This document shows positions 8,232-19,911 of a DNA stretch of 64,000 nt, piece by piece; the first letter of the stretch is position 1, and each line of letters opens with the position of its first letter. The translations under genes were made by a program, and so were the position numbers. The DNA comes from Marinobacter zhejiangensis (lineage in GTDB: Bacteria > Pseudomonadota > Gammaproteobacteria > Pseudomonadales > Oleiphilaceae): assembly GCF_900114775.1 (NCBI RefSeq), contig NZ_FOUE01000002.1, positions 831,857 to 895,856 of the forward strand, written 5' to 3'. The notes beneath the pieces are model-generated. The model did no database searches, was not told the origin of the DNA, and saw only the letters and a program-made list of their open reading frames with translations.

Positions 8232-8343
8232 TTTTGAATCGGTTGATCGGGCAGTGACCAATATCTCGCTGCACAAACAGCGGGCGGTACATCTTGAATC
8301 GCCTTGCTGGAAGCAGTTCCAAACACAGACTGGAGATCAGTTG

Positions 8344-10491
8344 ATGATTTACGAAGGTAAAGCCATCACGGTTAAAGAGATCGAAGGCGGGATCGCTCAG
8401 TTGAACTTTGACTTGCAGGGCGAGTCAGTCAATAAGTTCAACCGTCTCACTATTGAAGAGCTGGGTGCCGCTACTGACGCCTTGAAGGCGCAGAAGAACC
8501 TGAAGGGCCTGGTGATTACCAGTTCCAAAGATAGCTTCATTGTTGGCGCGGACATTACAGAGTTCACCGACCTGTTTGCAGGTTCGGAAGAAGATCTGGT
8601 AGCCAACAACCTGAAAGCCAACGAAGTATTCAACGCCGTTGAAGACCTGCCGTTCCCGACCGTTACTGCCATCAATGGCATGGCTCTGGGTGGCGGTTTT
8701 GAAATGTGTCTGGCGACTGACTACCGCGTTATGGACAGCAAGGCCAAAGTGGGTCTGCCGGAAGTCAAGCTGGGCATCTTCCCGGGCTTCGGTGGAACCG
8801 TGCGTCTGTCCCGTCTGGTTGGTGTGGACAACGCCGTTGAGTGGATCTGTGGTGGCACTGAAAACCGTGCCGATGCCGCTCTGAAAGTTGGCGCTGTTGA
8901 CGCTGTTGTTGCGAACGACAAGCTGGTCGACGCTGCGGTTGCCATCATCAATCAGTGCAACGAAGGCAAGCTGGACAACCTGGCTCGTCGCGAAGAGAAG
9001 AAAGGCAAGATCAAACTGAACGCCATGGAAAGCATGATGGCATTCGAGATCTCCAAGGCCTTTGTTGCTGGCAAAGCTGGCAAGAACTACCCGGCACCGG
9101 TTGAAGCGATCAAGGTCATGCAGAAGCATGCCGGCCTGACTCGTGACAAGGCGATCGAAGTGGAAGCCAAAGGCTTCGCCAAGATGGCCAAAACCAACGT
9201 CGCTGCCTGCCTGGTTGGCCTGTTCCTGAACGATCAGGAGCTGAAGAAGAAGGCCAAGGCATGGGAGAAGGAAGCTGGCGAAGTTAAGCTGGCGGCCGTT
9301 CTGGGTGCGGGCATCATGGGTGGTGGCGTAGCCTACCAGTCTGCCCTGAAAGGCACTCCGATCATCATGAAGGACATCGCTCAGGCCGGTATCGACCTGG
9401 GTCTGAACGAAGCCAAGAGTCTGCTGACCAAGCGCGTAAGCCGTGGCAAGATGAATGCAGACAAGATGGCCGACGTTCTGAACAGCATCACTCCGACCCT
9501 GAACTACGGCGATTTCAAGAACGTCGATCTGGTGGTCGAAGCAGTTGTTGAGAACCCGAAGGTCAAGGACATCGTTCTGCGCGAAACCGAAGATCAGGTT
9601 CGTGAAGACGCCATCCTGACGTCCAACACCTCCACAATTTCCATCAACCTTCTGGCCAAGAACCTGAAGCGTCCGGAAAATTTCTGTGGCATGCACTTCT
9701 TCAACCCGGTACACATGATGCCGCTGGTTGAGGTTATCCGTGGCGAGAAGACCAGTGATCGCGCGATTGCGACCACCGTTGCTTACGCCAAGGCCATGGG
9801 CAAGACTCCGATCGTTGTTAACGACTGCCCGGGCTTCCTGGTTAACCGTGTACTGTTCCCGTACTTTGGTGGCTTTGCTGGCCTGGTTCGCGACGGCGCC
9901 GATTTCCAGAAGATCGACAAGGTTATGGAGAAGTTTGGCTGGCCGATGGGCCCTGCCTACCTGCTCGACGTTGTCGGAATGGACACTGCCAAGCACGCCA
10001 ACGAAGTGATGGCTGAAGGGTTCCCGGACCGCATGAAGGACGAGAACAAGAGCGCCATCGATGTCATGTTCGAGAATGACCGTTACGGTCAGAAGAACGA
10101 CAAAGGCTTCTACAAGTACGAACTCGACCGCAAAGGCAAGAAGAAGAAGGTTGTAGACGAAGATACCTACAAGCTGATCGAGCCGGTCGTTCAGGGCCAG
10201 AAGGACTTCGACGAGGAAGACATCATTGCTCGTATGATGATCCCGCTGTGCCTGGAAACCGTTCGCTGCCTGGAAGACGGCATTGTTGAGGCTGCCGCTG
10301 ACGCTGATATGGGTCTGATCTTCGGTATCGGCTTCCCGCCGTTCCGTGGTGGCGCCCTGCGTTACATCGACGACATGGGTGTAGACAAGTTCGTCGAGCT
10401 GGCAGACAAGTACGCAGATCTGGGTCCGCTGTATCACCCGACCGAGAAGCTGCGTGAAATGGCCAAGACTGGCAAGAAGTTCTTTGGCTAA
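8344..10491 (+). CDS. fadB: Fatty acid oxidation complex alpha subunit FadB
   Basis: This 715-residue multifunctional beta-oxidation enzyme matches the length of Pseudomonas FadB. The N-terminal half is an enoyl-CoA hydratase/isomerase: VGADITEF oxyanion region, then [15 protein letters not shown] and [14 protein letters not shown] with the two catalytic glutamates. From about residue 315 comes the 3-hydroxyacyl-CoA dehydrogenase with NAD motif GAGIMGGG, the [14 protein letters not shown] segment with the catalytic histidine, and the C-terminal helical repeats ([13 protein letters not shown]). The ATG at 8344 has GGAG 8 bases upstream. It forms the alpha2beta2 complex with FadA, whose gene follows 33 bases later, and is probably controlled by the PsrA-like site. 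Confidence 0.97.
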   Translation: MIYEGKAITVKEIEGGIAQLNFDLQGESVNKFNRLTIEELGAATDALKAQKNLKGLVITSSKDSFIVGADITEFTDLFAGSEEDLVANNLKANEVFNAVEDLPFPTVTAINGMALGGGFEMCLATDYRVMDSKAKVGLPEVKLGIFPGFGGTVRLSRLVGVDNAVEWICGGTENRADAALKVGAVDAVVANDKLVDAAVAIINQCNEGKLDNLARREEKKGKIKLNAMESMMAFEISKAFVAGKAGKNYPAPVEAIKVMQKHAGLTRDKAIEVEAKGFAKMAKTNVAACLVGLFLNDQELKKKAKAWEKEAGEVKLAAVLGAGIMGGGVAYQSALKGTPIIMKDIAQAGIDLGLNEAKSLLTKRVSRGKMNADKMADVLNSITPTLNYGDFKNVDLVVEAVVENPKVKDIVLRETEDQVREDAILTSNTSTISINLLAKNLKRPENFCGMHFFNPVHMMPLVEVIRGEKTSDRAIATTVAYAKAMGKTPIVVNDCPGFLVNRVLFPYFGGFAGLVRDGADFQKIDKVMEKFGWPMGPAYLLDVVGMDTAKHANEVMAEGFPDRMKDENKSAIDVMFENDRYGQKNDKGFYKYELDRKGKKKKVVDEDTYKLIEPVVQGQKDFDEEDIIARMMIPLCLETVRCLEDGIVEAAADADMGLIFGIGFPPFRGGALRYIDDMGVDKFVELADKYADLGPLYHPTEKLREMAKTGKKFFG

Positions 10492-10497
10492 CCCTGA

Positions 10498-11700
<1,203 letters not shown>

Positions 11701-11720
11701 TTCATTTCAGGCTTGTAACC

Positions 11721-11750
11721 AAAAAAGCCCGGCATTTGCCGGGCTTTTTT
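11721..11750 (+). terminator. Intrinsic terminator of fadBA
   Basis: AAAAAAGCCCGGC pairs with GCCGGGCTTTTTT around ATTT, 20 bases after the fadA stop. Confidence 0.95.
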
Positions 11751-11905
11751 TGTTTGATGGGTTGTCTTGGATTTCTTGACCCTGTAAAACAGAGCCTCTA
11801 TATAAAGAAGCGACTAAGTACTGTTTAGTAGTCGCCTGATTTTTCAGCAAGTTTATGATGTGCTGAAGTTTTGAACGATTTCCTCCAAGGGTATAGAACT
11901 CCGAT

Positions 11906-14539
11906 ATGGGTAAAAGTCTCGTCATAGTCGAGTCGCCAGCAAAAGCGAAGACCATCAACAAATATCTGGGCTCCGACTACATTGTTAAGTCCAGTGTCGG
12001 GCATATCCGCGATCTGCCGGTGAGTGGCAGTGGCTCACAGACAGACCCCAAGGAGCGGGCCAAGCAGGCCGCCCTGACTCGCAAGATGAGCCCCGATGAA
12101 AAGGCGGTCTACAAACAGCGTAAGGCTCGTGAACAGCTGGTTGCCCGCATGGGGGTTGACCCCGATAAGGACTGGCAGGCGCATTACGAAGTTCTGCCGG
12201 GCAAGGAAAAGGTCGTCAATGAGCTGAAGCGGCTGGCGAAGTCAGCTGACCATATCTACCTCGCAACGGATTTGGACCGCGAAGGGGAAGCGATTGCCTG
12301 GCACCTGAGGGAAACCATCGGGGGTGAGCCTGAGAAGTATCGCCGCGTGGTGTTCAATGAGATCACCAAGCGTGCCATACAGGCCGCGTTTGAAGAGCCG
12401 GGTTCACTCGACACCAACCGTGTTAACGCCCAGCAAGCCCGTCGATTCCTGGATCGGGTGGTGGGCTATATGGTGTCGCCACTGTTGTGGGCGAAGCTGG
12501 CACGAGGACTTTCAGCTGGTCGGGTCCAGTCGGTGGCTGTGCGCCTGATTGTGGAGCGTGAACGGGAAATCCGAGCCTTTGTACCTGAAGAGTTCTGGCA
12601 GCTGCATGCTGATCTTGGCGCAAAAAAGGCAGAGGGTGGTGTGCGTTTTGAAGTCACTCGTTACGCCGACAAAGCCTACCGGCCGGAAAATGAAAAACAG
12701 AGCCAGGAGCATGTTCAGCGCCTGGAGCAGGGTGCCTTCCGGGTAGCCAAACGAGAAGATAAGCCAACTCGCTCCCGTCCGTCTGCACCGTTCATTACAT
12801 CGACGCTGCAGCAGGCCGCCAGTAACCGGATGGGGTTCAGCGTCAAGAAGACCATGATGTTGGCTCAGCGGCTTTATGAAGCGGGCTATATCACTTACAT
12901 GCGTACCGACTCCACCAACCTCAGTCAGGACGCAGTGATCAGTTGCCGTGAATTTATCGGCAAGCAGTTCGGTGATCGTTACCTGCCGGAGCAACCTCGG
13001 ATTTATGGCAGCAAGGAAGGGGCTCAGGAGGCTCACGAAGCGATTCGTCCTACCGAAGTGACTCGTCGTGCCGCTGACATCAGTGGGCTCGAGAAAGACG
13101 CTGAGAAGCTCTACGAGCTCATCTGGCGTCAGTTTGTTGCCTGCCAGATGGCGGATGCGGAGTTTCTCAGCACTTCCATCACCGTTGCCAACGGTGATTA
13201 TGAGCTGCGTACCCGTGGGCGGATCATCAAGTTCGACGGTTTCCTGAAGGCGGCGCCTCAGGCATCCAAGAAAGACGAAGACGTTGCCCTGCCGGACATT
13301 CAGGTCGATGAAGAGCTTGCCCTGATCAAGCTTGATCCCACCCAGCATTTCACCAAGCCGGCGCCTCGCTATACCGAAGCCAGCCTGGTCAAGGAGCTGG
13401 AGAAAAAGGGTATTGGCCGGCCTTCGACCTACGCGTCGATCATTTCGACCATTCAGGATCGCGGCTACGTTCGCCTGCAAAACCGACGTTTCTACTCCGA
13501 GAAGATGGGGGATATCGTCACTGAGCGGCTGACCGAGTCGTTTGAAAACCTGATGAACTACGATTTCACCGCCAAGCTTGAAGAAGAGCTGGATGACATC
13601 GCGGAAGGTGAGATCGATTGGAAGGCGGTACTGAACGGCTTCTACAGCAATTTCAGCCAGCAGCTGGAAGTTGCGGGTCGTGATGACAACGAAGGGATGC
13701 GGGGTAACACGCCAACTGAAACTGACATTCCCTGTCCAACTTGCCAGCGCCCGATGCAGATTCGGGTAGCCAGTACGGGGGTATTCCTGGGTTGCTCTGG
13801 CTATTCGTTACCGCCGAAAGAGCGCTGCAAAACCACCATTAACCTGGTTTCCGGTGATGAGGTGGTGAGCGCAGACGATGATGTCGAAGGTGAAGGCGAA
13901 ACCCGTTTGCTGCGCAAAAAGCGCCGGTGTTCAAAGTGTGGCACTGCGATGGACAGCTACCTGGTCGATGAGAGCCGTAAGTTGCATGTGTGCGGTAATA
14001 ACCCCGACTGTTCCGGCTTCGAAGTTGAACAGGGCAGCTTCCGGATAAAAGGGTACGAAGGGCCGACGCTTGAGTGTGACAAGTGTGGTTCGGAGATGCA
14101 GCTTAAGACCGGTCGTTTCGGCAAGTACTTTGGTTGTACCAATGCAGACTGCAAAAACACCCGTAAGTTGCTCAAGAGTGGTGAGCCGGCTCCCCCTAAA
14201 ATGGACCCGGTGCCGATGCCTGAGCTTCAGTGCCAGAAGGTTGATGATACCTACGTGCTGCGTGATGGGGCCTCGGGCTTGTTCCTTGCCGCCAGTAAGT
14301 TCCCGAAAAACCGGGAGACACGAGCGCCACTGGTCAGCGAATTGCTGCCTCATAAGAGCGAGATCGATCCGAAATACGGCTTCCTGATGACGGCGCCGGT
14401 GAAAGATCCTGAGGGTAATCCGGCCGTTATACGCTACAGCCGGAAAACCAAAGAGCAGTACGTGATGAGCGAAAAGGACGGTAAAGCCAGTGGCTGGAGT
14501 GCCTATTACCAGAACGGTAAGTGGGTCGAGAATCGCTGA
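11906..14539 (+). CDS. topA: DNA topoisomerase I
   Basis: This 877-residue type IA topoisomerase relaxes negative supercoils. The TOPRIM domain starts at residue 1 ([19 protein letters not shown]) with the acidic [14 protein letters not shown] motif. The active-site tyrosine is Tyr331 in [13 protein letters not shown]. The C-terminal quarter has three cysteine-rich zinc ribbons, with pairs CPTC...C, CSKCG...C..C and CDKCG...C..C, which bind single-stranded DNA and RNA polymerase in E. coli. Length and architecture match the standard gammaproteobacterial enzyme. It is monocistronic, with a shared terminator after it. Confidence 0.97.
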   Translation: MGKSLVIVESPAKAKTINKYLGSDYIVKSSVGHIRDLPVSGSGSQTDPKERAKQAALTRKMSPDEKAVYKQRKAREQLVARMGVDPDKDWQAHYEVLPGKEKVVNELKRLAKSADHIYLATDLDREGEAIAWHLRETIGGEPEKYRRVVFNEITKRAIQAAFEEPGSLDTNRVNAQQARRFLDRVVGYMVSPLLWAKLARGLSAGRVQSVAVRLIVEREREIRAFVPEEFWQLHADLGAKKAEGGVRFEVTRYADKAYRPENEKQSQEHVQRLEQGAFRVAKREDKPTRSRPSAPFITSTLQQAASNRMGFSVKKTMMLAQRLYEAGYITYMRTDSTNLSQDAVISCREFIGKQFGDRYLPEQPRIYGSKEGAQEAHEAIRPTEVTRRAADISGLEKDAEKLYELIWRQFVACQMADAEFLSTSITVANGDYELRTRGRIIKFDGFLKAAPQASKKDEDVALPDIQVDEELALIKLDPTQHFTKPAPRYTEASLVKELEKKGIGRPSTYASIISTIQDRGYVRLQNRRFYSEKMGDIVTERLTESFENLMNYDFTAKLEEELDDIAEGEIDWKAVLNGFYSNFSQQLEVAGRDDNEGMRGNTPTETDIPCPTCQRPMQIRVASTGVFLGCSGYSLPPKERCKTTINLVSGDEVVSADDDVEGEGETRLLRKKRRCSKCGTAMDSYLVDESRKLHVCGNNPDCSGFEVEQGSFRIKGYEGPTLECDKCGSEMQLKTGRFGKYFGCTNADCKNTRKLLKSGEPAPPKMDPVPMPELQCQKVDDTYVLRDGASGLFLAASKFPKNRETRAPLVSELLPHKSEIDPKYGFLMTAPVKDPEGNPAVIRYSRKTKEQYVMSEKDGKASGWSAYYQNGKWVENR

Positions 14540-14562
14540 TTCGTCTGTCCAGAAGGTAGTCC

Positions 14563-14603
14563 AAAAAAGCGATAGATCCGGTTTTCCGGTCTATCGCTTT
14601 TTT
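14563..14603. terminator. Bidirectional terminator between topA and convergent gene
   Basis: AAAAAAGCGATAGA and TCTATCGCTTTTTT form a 14-bp stem. The intervening CCGGTTTTCCGG can extend it. Both strands end in a T run. Confidence 0.93.
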
Positions 14604-14608
14604 GTTGG

Positions 14609-15484
14609 TCAGTTTCGGTTGCGAAGCCGCTGGATCAACGAGGAGGTGTCCCAGCGCTTCCCGCCCATGGCCTGAACGTCGCCATAGAACTGATCCACCA
14701 GAGCTGTAACGGGAAGGGTGGAGTGGTTGCGCCGGGCTTCATCCAGACAGATCGACAGATCTTTCCGCATCCAATCGACCGCAAAGCCATGCTCGAATTC
14801 GCCGCGGATCATGGTGGTGGAACGGTTTTCCATTTGCCAGGACTGTGCTGCACCTTTTGAAATCACATCGATCACCTTGCTCACATCCAGGCCTGCATTT
14901 TCAGCAAAGTGAATGGCTTCTGAAAGGCCTTGGACGAGTCCTGCTATTGCGATTTGGTTGACCATCTTGGTGCGCTGGCCGGCGCCCACCGCTCCCATAA
15001 GGTTGATTGCGCGGGCGTAGCAATCAAGGGCTGGGCGGGCTTTGTCATAGGCCGCCTGATCGCCGCCACACATGATAGTCAGTTGGCCGTTTTCTGCGCC
15101 TTGCTGGCCGCCAGAAACCGGAGCATCGATAAAGCTTTGGCTGCGCTTTGCTGCAGCCTCTGCCAAGCGCTCGGCAACCCCCGCCGAAGCGGTCGTGTGG
15201 TCGATCAGGATGCTGCCTTCCTGGGCATTTTCAATGATCCCGTCGGCGCCTTCATAAACGGCGATCAGGTCTGGGTCTGCTCCGACGCAGGTCATTACCA
15301 GGTTGGCGCCGGCAACGGCGTCAGCGATGGTTGCAGCAGCGGTGCCCTGAAAGGTGCTTGCCCATTGCTCGGCCTTCGCTCCAGATCGGTTCCATACGTA
15401 GACATCATGCCCGCCTTTGGCGAGGTGTCCGGCCATTGGGTAACCCATGACTCCCAGTCCGATAAATGCGATTTTCAGTGCCAT
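14609..15484 (-). CDS. Beta-hydroxyacid dehydrogenase (HIBADH family)
   Basis: This 291-residue protein has the NAD(P) motif GLGVMGYPM at residues 9-17, the substrate signature DAPVSGGQQGAENGQL, and the catalytic lysine motif GAGQRTKMVNQI. It ends with the helical all-alpha domain. These define the 3-hydroxyisobutyrate dehydrogenase family, which also contains tartronate semialdehyde and succinic semialdehyde reductases. No valine catabolism or glycerate genes lie nearby, so the substrate is not settled. AGGAG lies 8 bases before the ATG. It is convergent with topA and shares its terminator. Confidence 0.9.
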   Translation of the reverse strand: MALKIAFIGLGVMGYPMAGHLAKGGHDVYVWNRSGAKAEQWASTFQGTAAATIADAVAGANLVMTCVGADPDLIAVYEGADGIIENAQEGSILIDHTTASAGVAERLAEAAAKRSQSFIDAPVSGGQQGAENGQLTIMCGGDQAAYDKARPALDCYARAINLMGAVGAGQRTKMVNQIAIAGLVQGLSEAIHFAENAGLDVSKVIDVISKGAAQSWQMENRSTTMIRGEFEHGFAVDWMRKDLSICLDEARRNHSTLPVTALVDQFYGDVQAMGGKRWDTSSLIQRLRNRN

Positions 15485-15615
15485 GTTGATTCTCCTGCGC
15501 GGCGGGAAGTACTTTTGCGTGATTTCAAATCGTTATAATTGCAGAGCTGTCTCTATTTAAAAAGCCGCGAGGGCATGCCCAGGCGGTAACGGGATTGGCT
15601 TACGTGAAAACGAAA

Positions 15616-15640
15616 GAAGGCCGCTGGATCAGCGGCCTTC
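15616..15640 (-). terminator. Intrinsic terminator of gltA
   Basis: GAAGGCCGCT and AGCGGCCTTC pair around a 5-base loop, 31 bases after the gltA stop, followed on the minus strand by TTTCGTTTTC. Confidence 0.88.
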
Positions 15641-15670
15641 TTGTGTTTGTTGCTTTCGCAACACCCGGCG

Positions 15671-16945
15671 TTAGCTCTTCGGATAATCGCGAGCGTCGGA
15701 GCCGGTGTAGAGCTGGCGCGGACGGCCGATGCGGTAGTTTCCGCTGACCATTTCGTTCCAGTGTGAGAACCAACCGATGGTCCGGGACATTGCGAAGATG
15801 ACGGTGAACATGGAGGTTGGGATGCCCATGGCTTTGAGGATGATGCCGGAGTAGAAGTCGACGTTCGGGTACAGTTTGCGCTGTACGAAATACTCGTCTT
15901 CCAGGGCGATCTTTTCCAGGCGCTGCGCGATCTTGAGCAGCGGATCGTTTTCCAGACCAAGTTCTGACAGTACTTCGTGTGCTGTCTCGCGCATAACCTT
16001 GGCGCGCGGGTCGAAGTTCTTGTAAACCCGGTGGCCAAAGCCCATTAGGCGGAAAGGATCGTCTTTGTCCTTGGCCTTGGCGATGAACTCTTCGATGTGG
16101 GATTCGTCGCCGATCTCGGCCAGCATGTCCAGTACAGCCTCGTTAGCGCCGCCGTGAGCAGGTCCCCAGAGGGCTGCAATGCCAGAGGCGATACAAGCGT
16201 ACGGGTTGGCGCCGGTAGAGCCAGCCAGACGTACGGTAGAGGTGGATGCGTTTTGCTCGTGGTCTGCGTGGAGGATAAAGATCTTGTCCATGGCCTTGGC
16301 CAGGACCGGATTTGGTTTGTAATCCTCGCACGGTGTGCCGAACATCATGTACAGGAAGTTTTCAGCGTAGGACAAGTCATTACGCGGGTACATGAACGGC
16401 TGACCGTTGGAATACTTGTAACACCAGGCAGCAATGGTCGGCATTTTTGCGACCAGGCGGTGCGCAGTGATTTCGCGCTGGTGGGCGTCATTCACATCCA
16501 TTTGATCGTGGTAGAAGGCAGACAGGGCGCCAACTACACCACACATGATGGCCATCGGGTGAGCGTCGCGACGGAAGCCGTGGAAGAAGTTGCGCATCTG
16601 GTCATGCAGCATTGTGTGGTTCTTCACGGTGTCGTGGAAGCGCTTGTTCTCTTCTTTGGAAGGCAGTTCGCCGTGGAGTAGCAGGTAGCAGACTTCGAGA
16701 TAGTCAGAGAACTCTGCCAGTTGCTCGATCGGGTAACCGCGATGCAGAAGAACGCCTTTGGCGCCATCAATGTAAGTGATCTCGGATTCACACGCCGCCG
16801 TTGACACGAATCCTGGGTCGTAAGTGAAGACGCCTTCCTGAACGAGGCCTCGCACATCAATGACATCCGGGCCTACGGTGCCTGAATAAACTGGTAGCTC
16901 AATGGACTTGTCACCCACCGAAAGCGTTGCTTTCTTGTCGGTCAT
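15671..16945 (-). CDS. gltA: Citrate synthase (type II, hexameric)
   Basis: This 424-residue enzyme condenses oxaloacetate and acetyl-CoA into citrate, the entry step of the TCA cycle. The catalytic histidines lie in [12 protein letters not shown] and [15 protein letters not shown], and the catalytic aspartate in YPNVDFYSG. Length and the N-terminal beta domain ([15 protein letters not shown]) fit the NADH-sensitive hexameric form of gammaproteobacteria. AGGAGAG lies 5 bases before the ATG. It is transcribed divergently from sdhCDAB, the usual arrangement, with a consensus promoter at 17014-17041. Confidence 0.97.
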   Translation of the reverse strand: MTDKKATLSVGDKSIELPVYSGTVGPDVIDVRGLVQEGVFTYDPGFVSTAACESEITYIDGAKGVLLHRGYPIEQLAEFSDYLEVCYLLLHGELPSKEENKRFHDTVKNHTMLHDQMRNFFHGFRRDAHPMAIMCGVVGALSAFYHDQMDVNDAHQREITAHRLVAKMPTIAAWCYKYSNGQPFMYPRNDLSYAENFLYMMFGTPCEDYKPNPVLAKAMDKIFILHADHEQNASTSTVRLAGSTGANPYACIASGIAALWGPAHGGANEAVLDMLAEIGDESHIEEFIAKAKDKDDPFRLMGFGHRVYKNFDPRAKVMRETAHEVLSELGLENDPLLKIAQRLEKIALEDEYFVQRKLYPNVDFYSGIILKAMGIPTSMFTVIFAMSRTIGWFSHWNEMVSGNYRIGRPRQLYTGSDARDYPKS

Positions 16946-17013
16946 GGTGCTCTCCTATTTATCAGCATTTTGAATGCGCGGGAAGGCGCGTATTATGGCA
17001 AAACAGGCGGCAA

Positions 17014-17041
17014 AATATAGGGTGTTCGCTTTTTTTGTCAA
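17014..17041 (-). promoter_or_regulatory. Promoter of gltA
   Basis: On the minus strand TTGACA (17041-17036) and TATATT (17019-17014) are separated by 16 bases. The ATG of gltA lies about 70 bases downstream. Confidence 0.8.
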
Positions 17042-17183
17042 TGGAGGAGCGAAGAAAAGCTTCAAAATCAGTACCCGTTTTCTGTGGCCTTCGTGCAGGA
17101 ACGCCCTTTGGGCATGGACTAGTTAATTAGTCAAAAGTGGGTGTTTGTGCCCTGATTTGAAGGGGTTTTGAGATGTTGCAGGT

Positions 17184-17212
17184 TTGTAATTCACGGGTTC
17201 ACTCCTTATAAT
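17184..17212 (+). promoter_or_regulatory. Promoter of the sdh operon
   Basis: TTGTAA at 17184-17189 and a perfect TATAAT at 17207-17212 are spaced by 17 bases. This leaves a 5' leader of roughly 190 bases before the sdhC start. Confidence 0.7.
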
Positions 17213-17408
17213 CCGTAGCCCTGAATCGAGGGTACACCAATCCAAAGCGCCTGCAACGACGTCTGCGTGCGGTGGTTTCTCTCCCTCCAGAGCCAACCGT
17301 GTTATGGCTTTGTCAACGCGACAAAATAGACACGACAATCCTTACATACCAACCATCCGCACCGGTTTCGCCCGGCTATGCGGAGCAAAGAGAGAGTGTG
17401 AGAGCGCT

Positions 17409-17783
17409 GTGAATAGCAAACGACCAGTTAATCTCGATCTCGGCAAGTTTCATTTTCCACTGCCAGCCATCACGTCAATCCTGCACCGGATCAGTGGCAT
17501 CATCATCTTCGTAGGTGTTGCATTCCTGCTGTACGGTCTTGATATTTCCCTGTCCGGGGAAGATGGCTTCGCTCGTGTTAGTGAACTGCTGGACAGCTTC
17601 CTTGCGAAGTTGATCACCTGGGGCATCCTGTCCGCCTTGTTGTACCACCTGGTAGCCGGTATCAAGCACCTGCTGATGGATATGGGTATCGGTGAAGAGC
17701 TTGAAAGTGGCCGCCTCGCCGCGAAAGCCACGCTGGTGGTTTCCGTCATTCTCATCGTTCTGGCAGGAGTCTGGGTATGGTAA
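17409..17783 (+). CDS. sdhC: Succinate dehydrogenase cytochrome b556 subunit
   Basis: This 124-residue membrane subunit has three helices. The GTG at 17409 is chosen because the protein then begins V/MNSKRPVNLDLGKFHFP, as in Pseudomonas SdhC, and a GAGAG site precedes it. SILHRISG carries the conserved Ser/Arg of the quinone site, and the histidine in YHLVAGIKHLLMD is a haem b ligand candidate. With SdhD it anchors SdhAB to the inner membrane and passes electrons to ubiquinone. It overlaps sdhD by 7 bases. Confidence 0.93.
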   Translation: MNSKRPVNLDLGKFHFPLPAITSILHRISGIIIFVGVAFLLYGLDISLSGEDGFARVSELLDSFLAKLITWGILSALLYHLVAGIKHLLMDMGIGEELESGRLAAKATLVVSVILIVLAGVWVW

Positions 17784-18121
17784 GCAGCGTAACTAACCTC
17801 GGTCGCAGTGGCGTTTATGACTGGCTGATTCAGCGTGTCACCGCCTACGTACTCGCCCTTTACACCATCTTTATGTTCGGCTTTGTGCTGACCACCGATG
17901 TCACCTACGAGACTTGGTCCGCGTTGTTTGGCCAGACCTGGTTCCGCATCTTCAGTCTGCTGGCACTGCTTTCACTCGGCGCTCACGCCTGGGTAGGGCT
18001 GTGGACTGTAACCACTGACTATATTAAGGCAGCCCTGCCGCGCTTCCTGGCGCAGGCGGTATGCGGCTTGGCGATGTTTGTATACGTCGTCTGGGGTGTT
18101 CAGATTTTTTGGGGGCTTTAA
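17777..18121 (+). CDS. sdhD: Succinate dehydrogenase membrane anchor subunit
   Basis: This is a 114-residue protein with three hydrophobic helices (AYVLALYTIFMFGFVL, IFSLLALLSLGAHAWVGLW, AVCGLAMFVYVVWGVQIFW). The histidine in LGAHAWVGLWTVTTDY is the expected haem ligand, and the D-Y pair after it belongs to the quinone pocket. It overlaps sdhC by 7 bases and ends 3 bases before sdhA, so translation is coupled. Confidence 0.93.
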   Translation: MVSSVTNLGRSGVYDWLIQRVTAYVLALYTIFMFGFVLTTDVTYETWSALFGQTWFRIFSLLALLSLGAHAWVGLWTVTTDYIKAALPRFLAQAVCGLAMFVYVVWGVQIFWGL

Positions 18122-18124
18122 TAG

Positions 18125-19897
18125 ATGGCTAATATCAAAACCATTTCCTACGATGCCATTGTAATCGGCGGTGGTGGTGCCGGCATGCGCGCTGCGCTGC
18201 AACTGACCGAGTCAGGTGTAAAGACTGCCTGTATCACAAAAGTATTTCCTACCCGTTCTCACACGGTTTCCGCCCAGGGTGGTATCACCTGCGCGATTGC
18301 CAGTGCAGACCCCAATGATGATTGGCGCTGGCACATGTACGACACCGTCAAGGGCTCCGACTACATCGGTGACCAGGACGCGATCGAGTACATGTGTTCC
18401 GTAGGCCCCCAGGCGGTTTTCGAACTGGAGCACATGGGGCTTCCGTTCTCCCGTACTGAGCAGGGTCGCATCTACCAGCGTCCGTTCGGCGGACAGTCCA
18501 AGGATTACGGTAAAGGTGGCCAGGCTGCCCGTACCTGTGCCGCGGCCGACCGTACCGGTCACGCACTGCTGCACACCCTGTATCAGGCCAACATCAAAGG
18601 CGGTACAACCTTCCTTAACGAGTGGTATGCCGTTGATCTGGTCAAGAATGCCAAAAACCAGGTGGTTGGTGTTGTTGCTATCGACATCGAATCTGGTGAA
18701 GTGGCTTACATCAAGGCCCAGGCAACTGTTCTGGCGACCGGTGGTGCGGGTCGTATCTATGCTTCCACAACCAACGCCCTGATCAACACCGGTGACGGTA
18801 TTGGTATGGCCCTGCGTGCCGGCTTCCCGGTCCAGGATATGGAAATGTGGCAGTTCCACCCGACCGGTATCCACGGTGCTGGTGTGCTGGTAACTGAAGG
18901 CTGTCGGGGTGAGGGTGGTTACCTGATCAACTCCGAAGGCGAGCGTTTCATGGAACGCTATGCGCCTAACGCCAAAGACCTTGCTGGCCGTGACGTAGTT
19001 GCGCGCTCCATGGTTCTGGAAATCCTTGAAGGCCGCGGTTGTGGTCCCGAGAAAGATCACGTTCTGCTCAAGCTGGATCATCTGGGTGAGGAAACCCTCA
19101 ACCTGCGTCTGCCGGGTATCTGTGAGCTGTCCAAGACCTTTGCTCACGTAGATCCGGTCAAGGCTCCGGTTCCGGTCGTTCCGACCTGTCACTACATGAT
19201 GGGTGGTCTGCCGACCAACATCGGTGGTCAGGTACTGAGCCAGGATGCCAACGGTAACGACACCGTGGTTGATGGCCTGTTCGCGTGTGGTGAGGCGGCG
19301 TGTGTATCTGTTCACGGTGCAAACCGTCTGGGCGGTAACTCGCTGCTTGACCTGGTGGTCTTCGGTCGCGCCGCTGGTCTGCACATCGAGAAGATGCTCC
19401 GCGACGGCTTTGGTACTGACGACGCTACTGAAGAAGACATCGATCGTGCAATGGCCCGACTGAATCGTCTGGACAGCGCGGCTGATGGCGAAGATGTGGC
19501 TGCTGTCCGTAAGGATCTACAGAACTGCATGCAGCTGTACTTCGGTGTATTCCGTGACGGCGAAAGCATGGAGAAGGGTCTGGCCATGCTTAAAGATATT
19601 GGTGAGCGTGTCCGCAAGACCAAGCTGACTGACCAAAGCAAGGCGTTCAACACGGCCCGTATTGAGGCGCTTGAGCTGGACAACCTTTATGAAGTGGCAC
19701 TTGCGACTGCGGTTTCTGCCATCGAGCGTAAGGAAAGTCGTGGAGCGCACGCCCGTAACGACTTTACTGAGCGTGATGACGAAAACTGGCTGAAGCACTC
19801 GCTCTACTTCCCGCTGGAACAGCGAGTTGGCAAGCGTGATGTTAACTTTGCTCCGAAAACGGTTGAGACGTTCCAGCCGAAGATTCGGACGTATTAA
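18125..19897 (+). CDS. sdhA: Succinate dehydrogenase flavoprotein subunit
   Basis: This 590-residue subunit oxidises succinate to fumarate. The FAD motif [11 protein letters not shown] begins at residue 15, and the histidine for covalent FAD attachment is His46 in [10 protein letters not shown]. Later motifs include [15 protein letters not shown] and RGEGGYL of the active site, [10 protein letters not shown], and [13 protein letters not shown]. Full length for the family (588-590). Confidence 0.97.
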   Translation: MANIKTISYDAIVIGGGGAGMRAALQLTESGVKTACITKVFPTRSHTVSAQGGITCAIASADPNDDWRWHMYDTVKGSDYIGDQDAIEYMCSVGPQAVFELEHMGLPFSRTEQGRIYQRPFGGQSKDYGKGGQAARTCAAADRTGHALLHTLYQANIKGGTTFLNEWYAVDLVKNAKNQVVGVVAIDIESGEVAYIKAQATVLATGGAGRIYASTTNALINTGDGIGMALRAGFPVQDMEMWQFHPTGIHGAGVLVTEGCRGEGGYLINSEGERFMERYAPNAKDLAGRDVVARSMVLEILEGRGCGPEKDHVLLKLDHLGEETLNLRLPGICELSKTFAHVDPVKAPVPVVPTCHYMMGGLPTNIGGQVLSQDANGNDTVVDGLFACGEAACVSVHGANRLGGNSLLDLVVFGRAAGLHIEKMLRDGFGTDDATEEDIDRAMARLNRLDSAADGEDVAAVRKDLQNCMQLYFGVFRDGESMEKGLAMLKDIGERVRKTKLTDQSKAFNTARIEALELDNLYEVALATAVSAIERKESRGAHARNDFTERDDENWLKHSLYFPLEQRVGKRDVNFAPKTVETFQPKIRTY

Positions 19898-19911
19898 GGG
19901 GAGATTCAGTC

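Larger units (their letters stand above)
7849..8343. other. Intergenic region between the secreted protein gene and fadB
   Basis: This 495-base AT-richer region separates two divergent genes. It holds the PsrA-like operator at 8212-8231 and a TTGACA (8172-8177) that could be the fadB -35 element, with only a poor -10 (CATCGT, 17 bases on). It also contains a 22-codon frame on the minus strand with a good ribosome binding site. I see no other structure in 7849-8128. Confidence 0.6.
16946..17408. other. Divergent regulatory region gltA / sdhCDAB
   Basis: This 463-base stretch contains the outward-facing gltA and sdh promoters described separately and an sdh leader of about 190 bases. I see no convincing gene in it. 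The open frame that extends sdhC upstream to 17304 has no matching ribosome binding site and no homology to SdhC. Confidence 0.7.

Noticed and set aside
8425..10437. A 670-codon open frame on the minus strand across fadB
   Set aside because: It lies exactly opposite fadB, has no ribosome binding site or homology, and arises from the biased codon use of the highly expressed plus-strand gene.
17304..17408. N-terminal extension of SdhC
   Set aside because: The 35 extra residues are not hydrophobic, do not match SdhC and lack a ribosome binding site; the GTG at 17409 matches Pseudomonas.
18212..19384. A 390-codon minus-strand frame inside sdhA
   Set aside because: Same cause: antisense shadow of a strongly biased gene whose plus-strand product is unmistakably SdhA.
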